Positions 37,851 to 51,000 of a DNA stretch of 64,000 nucleotides are shown here, one piece after another. Below the pieces are notes generated by a model. It was not told where the DNA came from. It saw only the letters and a list, made by a program, of their open reading frames with translations, and searched no databases. A program made the translations under genes and the position numbers. The first letter of the stretch is position 1. Each line of letters starts with the position of its first letter. The DNA comes from Athripsodes cinereus (Eukaryota; Arthropoda; Insecta; Trichoptera; Leptoceridae), in assembly GCA_947579605.1 (NCBI GenBank), contig OX388305.1:35663542-35727541 (forward strand). The letters are read 5' to 3'.

Positions 37851-39037
37851 GGGAATTAAAAAAAATGTTTGACACTTGAATCACAGGATTTGTTTCATTT
37901 TCACCGTGTAGAACTAAGAAATATATTCAAATAAATCATCAAAACCACTTTTCACAAAAACATTCCAAATCGCAACATAACCTATTTCGAGCAGTAATCT
38001 TATTAATTAATCGTATGTCGGTAGCTGATTGTAAGAAAATATTATTAAGATTATATTTTAAAGAAAAAAGTTTATATGCCAATTAAATTATAAACAATTT
38101 CATTGCTTTTCTTTAATTAAATATTTATTATCGCCGAAGTTAATAAAATTTGCTTTTATCTGCTTGTCTAGCGTTACGTACAAGCGTGCGTAACAACTAT
38201 TTAGAGAAAATCTGCTATTGATTTTGCATAATGTGTCAATTTTTTGTTATACTATCACTGGCTTCTTTTGTTTTTTTTTATTTAGGTAAATAGAAACATC
38301 ATGCAAGAGGAAATAAGACCGTAAAAATATCATAATATTCTATGTCACTGTTGTTGTTTATATTAGTATAATTTGTATTCAAACATGTAAAAGGCTTGTG
38401 CCGTGTGTTTTTTGTAAATAAATAAATAAAATAATAATGAGCGATAGTGAAATTACGTAATTACGTCTTGTTTTTTCACTTAAAAAGTTACACCACTAGC
38501 AATGGCAAAGTGAAAGTGAATTTACCACCTTTAGAAAACTTTCATAACTTGAATTTAATTATAAAAATACACAATAAAATCGCGCGAAGTATTGAAAATA
38601 CCGCGTAATTTTATAAGATTTCAAAGTGTTAGTGGAAACTGTAACTGTGTATGGACTGGAGAGTGAAGTTATTTTGAAAATTCAAATTTAATATTTATAT
38701 AGTTATATAAATTGTATAGCTTTGAATAATTGTATTCATTATACATGGATTTTAACTTGAAATCATTAATTATTACGAAATGACGTTCGTATTATATTTT
38801 TAATGCAAGTTTAAACCTTTTTCTAAGTATCAGCGATGATTTTGAGCCTTGCCCAAGCAAGGTAGATAGTAAAAGAGAAAAGTACGGTGGGTATCATGCT
38901 CTGTTGGCTAGTATCTGTCAATTTCCGCCAGCTGTCAATTATTCTCTTTGCCAGCTGTTTGATAACAATCGCCTTTCTAGTCTGCGAATTTTTGTGAAGT
39001 GAATTTTTCATTGCTTTGAAAGATAATAATAATTTAT
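37851..39037. other. Divergent NTMT1-CRAT intergenic region
   Basis: AT-rich, about 1.2 kb, presumably carrying both promoters. An AAAT tetranucleotide run lies near 38420. I see no clear TATA pair or other gene. Confidence 0.5.
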
Positions 39038-42000
39038 ATGATACCGGGAGAAGTCATGTCCAAAATGTTAACCAAATTTGGTTACGAATGCGTAAGTTGT
39101 TTTGTTTTAGGGAAGTTTATCAATATATTTAGCTTACTTTCATGTGCAGTGTGTTTGAAGAATGTCTGGCAATGAAATTGTTATCAATAATGTAGATGTC
39201 ATCAAAGTTTGATGTTTAATTATGTAATTATTTTTTGCCAAATAATTCACGAAATTGGAATATAAGTAAATACATAAATTATTTTTGTTTTCAGTATGGC
39301 TTTCGTCAGCTTCTATCACCATTTGGCATGGCCAGATTATCCCCTTGCCTTTTGTCTACAGCTACTAGTACTAATACTGTTCCAGCCCTACCGAGGTTAC
39401 CAGTTCCTTCTTTGGATCACACTATGGAGAAGTATATAAAGACTGTAAAACCACATCTTACAAATGAGGAATTAGCAAAATCCAAACAAATTGTTCAAGA
39501 GTTTTTGGTCGATGGAGGAGTTGGACGGAAATTGCAAGTAAGATATACTACTACTATCCTGTTATGGCATATCCCACAAGAAATCTAGTCACCAAATCAG
39601 GCGCATGCAAATTGTCTTTTCTGTGCCAACAAAAAATTAAGACATTCAGGGTGGGTGACAAACCTTATCACTGAATTTAAGATGTAAAATGTCTCCATTA
39701 GTAGTAAGATATATTTTTGATTATTTGACTATGATCACACACCTCCATTATTTGTTTATTATTATAATTATGTGGTGATATGAAATTACATTGGATTGTT
39801 TCAGAAACTTTTAGAAGAAAGAGCTCAAGGAGCAGAAAATTGGCTGAGCGATTGGTGGTTACATTCAGCGTACTTAGATTATAGATCACCCGTTGTTGTA
39901 TTTTCTAATCCAGGCCTTGTGTTTCCATTTCAAGTCTTTAAGAGTCAAGATGATCAATTGAAGTATGCTGCAAAGGTGATTCTAGCTGCACTGGATTATA
40001 AAAATCTTATTGATAAGTATGTATATTTATAGAATACTAGCTGACCCGGCAAACGTTGTTTTGCCATATTCATTTTGCCATATACCTACTAATATCGCTA
40101 TTAAAAAATAGGGATTAATGTAGAAGGGTGAAAATTTAGGGCTGTATGTATTTTTTAATGCCTCACCATAAAATAATAAAAATAAAAAAAATTGTCCAAA
40201 AAATAAAACAAAAAAATTCAGGGTGGACCACTTTGAACTTTTAGGGGTCAACAAGTTTTAAAATTACTATTCGAAATACTGTGCTCACTATAATTTTATT
40301 TGTTGATTTTAGAGATTTAATTAAGCAAGAAATGATGGGCAAAGATCCATTGGATATGGGACAGTATAAAAAAGTGTTTGGGACGTGTCGTATACCTGGA
40401 GTAGATAGAGACTCATTGTCATATAACAACTCTGACTATGTTGTTGTTTTTCACAATGGACATGTGCGTAATTTTTACGTTCATTATCACTATAAATTTC
40501 AATGAGGTATAGACTTCACTAAATGGATAAGACAAATATATTATTTTTTATTACAGATTTTCCAGTTACCTATTAGTGGGAACGATAATATTCAGTTGGA
40601 TGAAAAACAGCTTTTCAATGCTCTTGAAAAAATAGTTCTGTCTTCTCAAGCCGAATGTGAACATCCAATTGGGATAATGACATCTGAACATAGAGATACA
40701 TGGGGCAAAGTTTATAAAGCGTTGGTCAAAGGTTAGATGTGTGATTCAAATAATCTTTCCTTTTCTTATATATCATTGCAATGAGATAAATTTACAGGTT
40801 TTATAAAAATTTATAATTTTTAAGATGCATTCATGTTTGTTCATTCAATAAATTTGTCTTAATTTTTTTTGTGGATAAGTTAAAAAAAATCAAAATGTAA
40901 ATTTTTGTTCTTTTTAGATGCTCGCAATCAAATAAATGCGGAAATCATAGAGAAGTCACTGTTTGTTGTGTGCTTAGATAAAGCAACAACATCTAGAAAC
41001 ATGGAATATGATCAGAAACAGTCAGTAGCTGCAGGACAGACAATACACGGAGGTGGCAGCATGAAAAATTCTGGCAACAGATGGTTTGATAAAACAATTC
41101 AGGTACCTACAATTGATTTCCCATATTATATGGTCAAAGTTTAATGTAGTATGTCTATACTTTTAGTAAATATATTTATTTATTTTCAGTTTATAATATC
41201 TGAAGATGGAATTAATGGCTTGACGTATGAGCACTCTCCAGCTGAAGGTCAGCCAATCGCCATCCTTACAGATCACATCATCAACTTTATGTACGCATAC
41301 ATCCCTTTTATTACAATAATTTATTCATAGCCAGGGCTGGATCTTCATGTCACAGATCCTTGGTGCAAATATACTACATAATCCCCTCCCACCTCCAAAC
41401 CAGGGATGTTGCGAATATTCGCATCCGCATCCGCAAATGCGGAGCTTCCGCATGTATTTGGACATCTGCATCCGCATCCGCAATAATTGATGCGGATGTT
41501 CATGCGGATGCGGATGTAAGACAATTTGCGACAAGAAAGAAATGGGGTGGGGCCGGCGAATGTTCGCACTTGACATTAACCAATGGGAACGAAAAAATTG
41601 GTGACAAGATCCGACGCATTTTTATTTTTGCCGGTTTTATTTTATTTTTGTAAATAACAAAAAGAAAAAAAATATTTCGCCAAAAAATCTTTTATATTAT
41701 TGTAGCAATAATTTCGTCACATATTTGACAGTGGGGCGTACCAACTAAGATAGTTCCTACATTTTTTCTATAACATCTTGAACATCCGCATCCGCATTAG
41801 CATCCGCATCCGCGGATGTGAGCCTTCAAAAATCCGCATCCGCATTCACATCCGCGGATGTGTAAAAATCGACATCCGCAACATCCCTGCTCCAAACTAT
41901 TGGAGGCAGATAGACAAGTTTTAGTATAGATACTTTCGATTATTATTTTAAGGGTTAAAAATTTTATAGACCATTAAAGGTCACGTGGTCTTGTTTATGG

Positions 42001-45000
42001 ATTTGCTTTTACTTGGAGGGCAAACAGTCAGATTGCGCAAATCATCCTTGTAGGATGTTATGCCATAAGAGAAAAAAAAGAAAGTCAGACGACAAAATAA
42101 TAACAAAAACGACACTGACAGTTTTTTTTATTATTAGGTATTCTTTAGGCGTTCCACCCAATATTGAGTGATTTTGCAATACTGACAGTTGGAAGGATAA
42201 TACCTACATGACAACGCTCTTCTTTGAAATAATTTACTATCTAAGATAACATGTGTTATGGTACTTTATCTCTTTTTTACGCATAGTTAGAACTGCGCAG
42301 TTAGAAAGAGATACCACCTTTTTGTTTGTTTTGTTTTTGTTCTGTTGTTGTCCTCTAAACATTTCTTTCTGACATCATCCTTTAATGGTCTATAGTAGTA
42401 CATATTTTTTATAATGTTGGTTTGAGTCTAGTGTAAATAAAAAAGATTTTTATTCTGCACCAAGTGTACCTGTGGTGGACCCAGATTTGTTCACAGCTAT
42501 GTATTAAAAAGAAAAAAATTATATTATTCGTCGATAGCGACTAAAAATATTTGAACTTATTATCATTCTTCAATATTGTCAAACTAAATTACGATGAAAT
42601 ATATTTTTAAATCTTTTAGAGACCAAAATAAATCGAGTGAAGGTCAGTCATCAAACAGTTTGCGTGAAACAAGGAAATTGGATTTCAACATAGACCACGA
42701 TATTCAGAAAGCAATCCATAAAGCAAAGGTTGATATCGATAAGTAAGTATTTCATTTAATCTGAATAAATATAAAACCTTTAATGATTATACATATATCA
42801 AAAGCTACATCTCCGCTGGCTGTAAGCAGTACTCTGTACTGTAATAAGAGATCAATCACGCTATGTCACCGGGTGGTGGTTTGTGTACTATATAAGTGTA
42901 TTAGAGCGTACACTTCGTTTAATCGAATTTGCACAAAGTGTTTTTGTGGTGTGGTTGAGTATTTATTGCAGTACTGCTTGAGCCAGCGGAAATGTAGCTT
43001 TAATTAAATAACTTTATATTTCACATTAATAAGTTTATAATTTATATATTTCTTATAACTCTTATAATAAAATGTGTGTTCTAAATGGTAAATATTGATG
43101 TTGCCAGTTTGAACACAAAGTGGTTAAGGATACAGATTGTGATGATCCTACCTATTTCAAACCATTCTAAGCTCCGAATTTGCAACATCCTAGCTTCTAA
43201 ACTATACCTACTGTAATAAATGATTCCCAAACTAGAATTTACATCCCCATCCGACTAGCTAAGAATTGTATGAATTTTCGCATTGTTGCAAATATACGTA
43301 CGAAATATCGCATTCCTAATTAAATTAATTAACGAATTTTGGCCTTTCGTGATCGTCTAGGTTTATCTATTAACTATTTTCGTAGATTCGGACCCAATAC
43401 GTTGTGTTTTGACGATAATTTTACCTACGTTGTGTATTTTTAAAAACGCAAAATAAGTCACCTGAAATATACATTTCAATAATCAAAAAGAACAACAAAA
43501 TCACAAAATCAGTAAAACAATTTAAACATGAATTATGATACATATTAACTCTGAGATCAACTTTGACGTCAGATCACTTACCTTGAGATACTGTAAAATA
43601 ACATAATAAAAATAGTGCATAATAAAACATAACGAAATATAACATAACAATCATCATAACATAAAATTCAAATAATATTATTCTATATCATTACGAGAAT
43701 GTGGTATGGTAACTGGTTGCCGATCTATGTCCCTACATAAGATAACCATTTCATAGTTTCTATAGCCGATGCATGTACATATGTTCTACAACATACCTAC
43801 TAATTCGTTGCGTCGTAAAGGACAGTGGCGCACCCCAAAACATTACCTTATTACTTTTGAATATTAATTAAATTTCAACACAATTGCTATGACATCATTT
43901 TCAGAGGCTAACTACCATGTTAGTGCATGAAAAAGCATGCTGTGTCCATGCTGAAAGAGCGCCGCCTCCGCTCCCTCACGTCTCAAACTGTCCCATGCCG
44001 CATTTTGAGCCCGAGTGCACAACTCTACTCGCGAATATATTTAAAATAATATATATTATACAACCTCATTAGAACATGCAATCTGTTGCAAACATGCGGA
44101 CATGCAAACATATAATAATATTAGTCCTAAAGATTCCTGATCATTGAGCTTCAGCCAAAGGGCGCAGATAACCCCTTCAAGCTATACTCTAGCAGAAATT
44201 CGAGGAATGGAGCTGTACCTGCTTCAGTCGGAGAACATTTGAAATAAATACTTTTTCATTGGTTAAGTTGATTTATACGCAGAGAAAGCACCACCAATCT
44301 CTACGCACATCCAACCAGGTTAATGATTGCAAGGTGTGTTCTTACAGAACTGATAAGATAGACTACTAATATAGTTAGCAATATCACGAACAGTGATTTA
44401 CCAACCAGTTAATAATAATTAAAGTTAATTAAACATAATATCCATTTACAAATGCCCAAAGACCTTATAATGGATTGTGGGTCCTCCAGCATATAGGGAA
44501 AGGAGAGAATTTTGTTAGTTGAACTATGTACTTATATTTACAAAATTTGATTTAAATAATTATCATGCATAATTATATACTACAATATCATATATTTTGT
44601 TAAGAAAGGAATAACGTCGTACCCAAATCGTCTGGGGCCTAACAAACGACTGGACAAAACTACATTCCCTAGAAGGAAAAGGGTTTATGTAGGGATTTTT
44701 GGATAAATGGTATTAATATAAATATATTAATATAATAATACATAAACAATACGATACATCCATGCCTTGCAAAATGTTAATTAATACATTCTATAATGTC
44801 ACGGCAATTTCCAGCAGAACAATTAAATAGAAAAATCCAGTTAATTCGTAGAATACAAATGACATCGAAGATAAAATATGTAATTAATTAAATAATCAAA
44901 TAATATCCTGCTCAACATAAAACTCCACTCCAAACTGCACAATCCTTCGTTTTGGTAAAATAAATTAAATAAAATATACTATTGGGTAGATCGGTACGCC

Positions 45001-48000
45001 ACTGGTCTAGTTGTAGGTGTGTCGGAAGGCGCTATATAAAATCGGTCACAAGTACATACATACATACATACAATAATCCTGAAAATAACATATATATATA
45101 ACACATAATTCCTTCGTTTTCAAAATCCGTAAAATAATAAATCCTTGAGTACAAATATTGCCTTGTAGACAACAGACATCCTGAGAGTATCCTAACACCT
45201 AGATATAAATAATAAATTAATAATATTAAAAGAAAATCTTATCTTAGACAGCTGGCAGCATCACGGATTTTAAATGCTAATTAAAAGTAATTTAGGATGA
45301 TCTTTATATATTCCCAATTGTGGAAATATCACTAAAAAATAATGTACTAACTACTACGAAGGTGGGTAAATAAATATTAAAATATATCGAATTCAAACAC
45401 TGAGATTAATATGATTGAGTCCCACCTCTCCCAGGCTCAAAACTAAACTGCCCAGAGTAATATGTGTCCTCTCTTCAGACCCTGAAAATGTCGACCCAAA
45501 GCAACAAAAAAACTACATCCATCTCTTCCAGACACACACCGAAATATCTGTATCTGTCCCCTACATAGATAGTTGTGTTCAACAACCACTTGAGATTGCC
45601 TCATTCCCAAATTAATTACCTACTACAAATATACGATCTAGGTATATAAAAATAATATATATACCGTCTTGTATATATTCATTTCATGACATCCCCCCTT
45701 TGAGATCATGCTGAAGACAAAATGGATGAGGCATTATCTCACAAACAATTATTTATTTTCTAATTATTTTTCATAATTATTTAATTCCAACTTTCGAGTA
45801 CGCCCCTGTATATTCCGATAGGTCGTAGGTACCTCGTCAGCTGTGCTCCTCTATTCAAGTCATCAATAATAATAATAATACATGCATGCACATAATACAC
45901 CGATGCGTCCACTTGAGAAATACTCGTTCAATATTATTGTCCCAACATAACATAATATTTTAATATTCTGTTATATTTTATTATTTCGAGTTTCGTTATT
46001 ATTTTATGTCATCACATCTATAGAACATAAAATAGTAATAACAAGTTTGTCCCAATACTTAAATATCCAAGTTGCATTTTGTTAAAATTCGTTTCATGTG
46101 ATCATATTCACACATCATTATAATTATCCATAGTACTTGTGGTTCCCTATAGCCCATATATGCATTCTTCAGGGTGATCCAATTCGCTGGTAACACCAAT
46201 CTTGTACTACTCGCCAGATGTCTCATATCCATGATTCCTTTGCCGATGCAGCCAGTAGTCCTGCAGCACACAAATAGATACGCAAATCGTCCTCTCCGTA
46301 ACGACACAAATTCAAGACATTCAAAAACGGCGGCAAACCTCATCGCTGAATCCAAGATGCTAAATGTCTTAATTTCCTAGAACACCCGTCCTCCCACAGG
46401 ACATACGAAGACTCACGGAAAAAGTGGGAGACCAACTCTCCACCGGCAACCCATCCTAAATAACCATTCATCTCTCAGCACCATCACGCTGCGTCTCAGA
46501 TGGGGTAGGCAGAGAGAAACGATTGACAAATCCCTCCATTCTGGCCTACATCCTTCGTTTCCACCACTGTCATACAATTTCTCACAGAATGCAACCCGTT
46601 TTCTCCTAGTCAACACGCAGCCGTCCATAAGAATTTGATCCACGTGATCAAGCCACATAATTCTACAAGTAGTGCAACATCCTCCAGCTAACCAACAAAA
46701 TTCGTGATAATGTGTTGACAGTGTGCCTAAATAATTTCAAACGCGAACAGCTAACTCAAAATACCTATAATTATGTACCTAAAATAAATCACCCATAATA
46801 ATACCACAAATAATCAAGAGAAAGATAACATACAATGTTCTTGAAACATCCAGAGGTAAGTGGTGGGAACCCCTCCCTTGATGTATTTACACACATTTAT
46901 GCATATAAGATACAAAACGCAATATTTAAACGAGTTGCATTGACAATATCTACATAATACATCCCAATATGTTATTCTATAATAGGTATATAGAATTTCC
47001 CTTGTATCCAATATAACAGTCACCTAATGTATATACCTACATATTAGGTATATATATATGAATCGTCCTCATTCATTTCAAAAGTCCTGAAAAAAAAACA
47101 CTTATCTATTTCAAACTATATCACACACACAACTAAATATAATACACACAATTGTAACTCCATATGCACATATCATAATATTCGCTCCACTTGTAAAATA
47201 ATAATAACTAAACACTTTATAGTTCACATCTTCACTCTAACACTATTGAATAATATTATTATAATATTTGACACCACAATTTTAAAATTATAACACATTA
47301 AATAGTTTATTCCATTTGTGACTTCGATAGATTCACAATCGATTCTCAAACTGTTACATCATAGCGTTGTACTTTCTTATCAAATTACTTCTCTTCAGCG
47401 ATTTATGTTATTGTACACCACTCTCTTTTGGGTTAACAGAGAGGATCCAATGCTACATAATCTCATCACATCACCCTTCTGGCCTCCAATAAAACTACTA
47501 TCATCGCTGTCCAAACTTTTCACCAAGTTTCTTGCAAGTAAATCATGTTGGTATCCTACCAACAAATATTCAATTGAAATAATTATCTCATTTTAGCGCA
47601 CGCATAATTCCTAATACCCTTTGTCTCAGGTTTCTTTGTTCCATTCAGCAACATCACAATATCAGGCATACAGTTTAACAACCACTGATCGTATACATCC
47701 CGTTAGGTACTATAATATCCCTATACCTATCTGCTTGCATCTTTATTTAAAACTATAGTTTTTTGTCATTCCAGTAATAATATTATTTCCACTCTCGTTC
47801 TTGGTTTTAAATATTATAACGTATTAATTAATATTTTAGTATTTATAGGTTGTACATCTTATTTCTCTATTTGGAAGACATGATGTGTTATATCAGCGAA
47901 CACCAGCCTCTTTCTTCTTAGAATATGTTCATAAATTCGTTTCTTCTTCCAGTCCTCCATTTTAAAATGATAGATACCACCTTTCAGGGTACACAAAGAG

Positions 48001-51000
48001 TTCCAACGTTATCCAATGTGGAGCCCTTGGTTTTGCCCCCCCGGGCTTAAAAGAGTGTAGGTTATCCCCTCCAACCTGAGCCTGTAAGAATGAATATCCA
48101 CTATTTCTTCCAGCTAACCGTTTAACATATAACTGTAAAAATAATCACCTAATCATTCGGCTATCGCCTTCTCATCCGCTCCATGCATATATTGTATTAT
48201 GTATGTTATCAGATACTCATAAAATCTGGTCTAATATTATTTCAAACTCAATAATATATTCACCATTCTTACCCCGATAATAAATTTATTTCACACCCCA
48301 AATAATTAACTTGACAGAATTCTAAAAGTTTAAAAACAAACACTTAACTTACAAATACTGTAAATGTTAAGACCATATTCCTCAAGAAATAATAATACCT
48401 ATAATATCAGTCCCTAACAAACATGTACTTGATACATATAACTAACATCAAACTATATACCTACCTATTATTTATCCATTTTACCCAATATTATAATATC
48501 TAAAAAATCCTAAAAACTCTAGTCATATACCCATACACATAAAATACACTTCGCATACATAATACCCATGTTTACAAGTCTACTTGGGAATATAATATTC
48601 CATTTTTCTAACACCCAATCTTCTTATGAAAGTACATATTTTTGGTACCTATATACATCATTGAATAAAATAAAGAACTATTCATAAGGACATAATTCCA
48701 AATGAACTCTTAAGGGTTCACCATTCTTATGTATAATGTTAGGTATATACCTATAGATAGCCAAACACAAATATAATATCATGTTGCCTAATTCGACTAA
48801 CACTATAATCCATGGATAACCAACCCGCGGTTCTCGAAGTAAAAAATCAACAACCAATTTCCTCGCTACATCTCCCAAGAATAAATTTTATTCCTCCCCT
48901 CAAAAACCAAACACATTCCTCTGTCCATAACCCAGTTCTACTCCTCAAAACCCATTTATGCTTTCCCCCCCTCCAATATTCATGATTTTAGTTATTTATC
49001 ATCGCAAACCCAAAACCCACTTCTACTCCGTAAAAACCCAGTTTATGTCTGCAATGACAGACATAATATTCTGGTCCAAGGCACCATTTGTGATGATCCT
49101 ACCTATTTCAAACCATTCTAAGCTCCGAATTTGCAACATCCTAGCTTCTAAACTATACCTACTGTAATAAATGATTCCCAAACTAGAATTTACATCCCCA
49201 TCCGACTAGCTAAGAATTGTATGAATTTTCGCATTGTTGCAAATATACGTACGAAATATCGCATTCCTAATTAAATTAATTAACGAATTTTGGCCTTTCG
49301 TGATCGTCTAGGTTTATCTATTAACTATTTTCGTAGATTCGGACCCAATACGTTGTGTTTTGACGATAATTTTACCTACGTTGTGTATTTTTAAAAACGC
49401 AAAATAAGTCACCTGAAATATACATTTCAATAATCAAAAAGAACAACAAAATCACAAAATCAGTAAAACAATTTAAACATGAATTATGATACATATTAAC
49501 TCTGAGATCAACTTTGACGTCAGATCACTTACCTTGAGATACTGTAAAATAACATAATAAAAATAGTGCATAATAAAACATAACGAAATATAACATAACA
49601 ATCATCATAACATAAAATTCAAATAATATTATTCTATATCATTACGAGAATGTGGTATGGTAACTGGTTGCCGATCTATGTCCCTACATAAGATAACCAT
49701 TTCATAGTTTCTATAGCCGATGCATGTACATATGTTCTACAACATACCTACTAATTCGTTGCGTCGTAAAGGACAGTGGCGCACCCCAAAACATTACCTT
49801 ATTACTTTTGAATATTAATTAAATTTCAACACAATTGCTATGACATCATTTTCAGAGGCTAACTACCATGTTAGTGCATGAAAAAGCATGCTGTGTCCAT
49901 GCTGAAAGAGCGCCGCCTCCGCTCCCTCACGTCTCAAACTGTCCCATGCCGCATTTTGAGCCCGAGTGCACAACTCTACTCGCGAATATATTTAAAATAA
50001 TATATATTATACAACCTCATTAGAACATGCAATCTGTTGCAAACATGCGGACATGCAAACATATAATAATATTAGTCCTAAAGATTCCTGATCATTGAGC
50101 TTCAGCCAAAGGGCGCAGATAACCCCTTCAAGCTATACTCTAGCAGAAATTCGAGGAATGGAGCTGTACCTGCTTCAGTCGGAGAACATTTGAAATAAAT
50201 ACTTTTTCATTGGTTAAGTTGATTTATACGCAGAGAAAGCACCACCAATCTCTACGCACATCCAACCAGGTTAATGATTGCAAGGTGTGTTCTTACAGAA
50301 CTGATAAGATAGACTACTAATATAGTTAGCAATATCACGAACAGTGATTTACCAACCAGTTAATAATAATTAAAGTTAATTAAACATAATATCCATTTAC
50401 AAATGCCCAAAGACCTTATAATGGATTGTGGGTCCTCCAGCATATAGGGAAAGGAGAGAATTTTGTTAGTTGAACTATGTACTTATATTTACAAAATTTG
50501 ATTTAAATAATTATCATGCATAATTATATACTACAATATCATATATTTTGTTAAGAAAGGAATAACGTCGTACCCAAATCGTCTGGGGCCTAACAAACGA
50601 CTGGACAAAACTACATTCCCTAGAAGGAAAAGGGTTTATGTAGGGATTTTTGGATAAATGGTATTAATATAAATATATTAATATAATAATACATAAACAA
50701 TACGATACATCCATGCCTTGCAAAATGTTAATTAATACATTCTATAATGTCACGGCAATTTCCAGCAGAACAATTAAATAGAAAAATCCAGTTAATTCGT
50801 AGAATACAAATGACATCGAAGATAAAATATGTAATTAATTAAATAATCAAATAATATCCTGCTCAACATAAAACTCCACTCCAAACTGCACAATCCTTCG
50901 TTTTGGTAAAATAAATTAAATAAAATATACTATTGGGTAGATCGGTACGCCACTGGTCTAGTTGTAGGTGTGTCGGAAGGCGCTATATAAAATCGGTCAC

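Noticed and set aside
45415..45615. 66-codon frame present identically at 51366-51566
   Set aside because: It is duplicated only because it lies in both LTRs. No recognisable protein.
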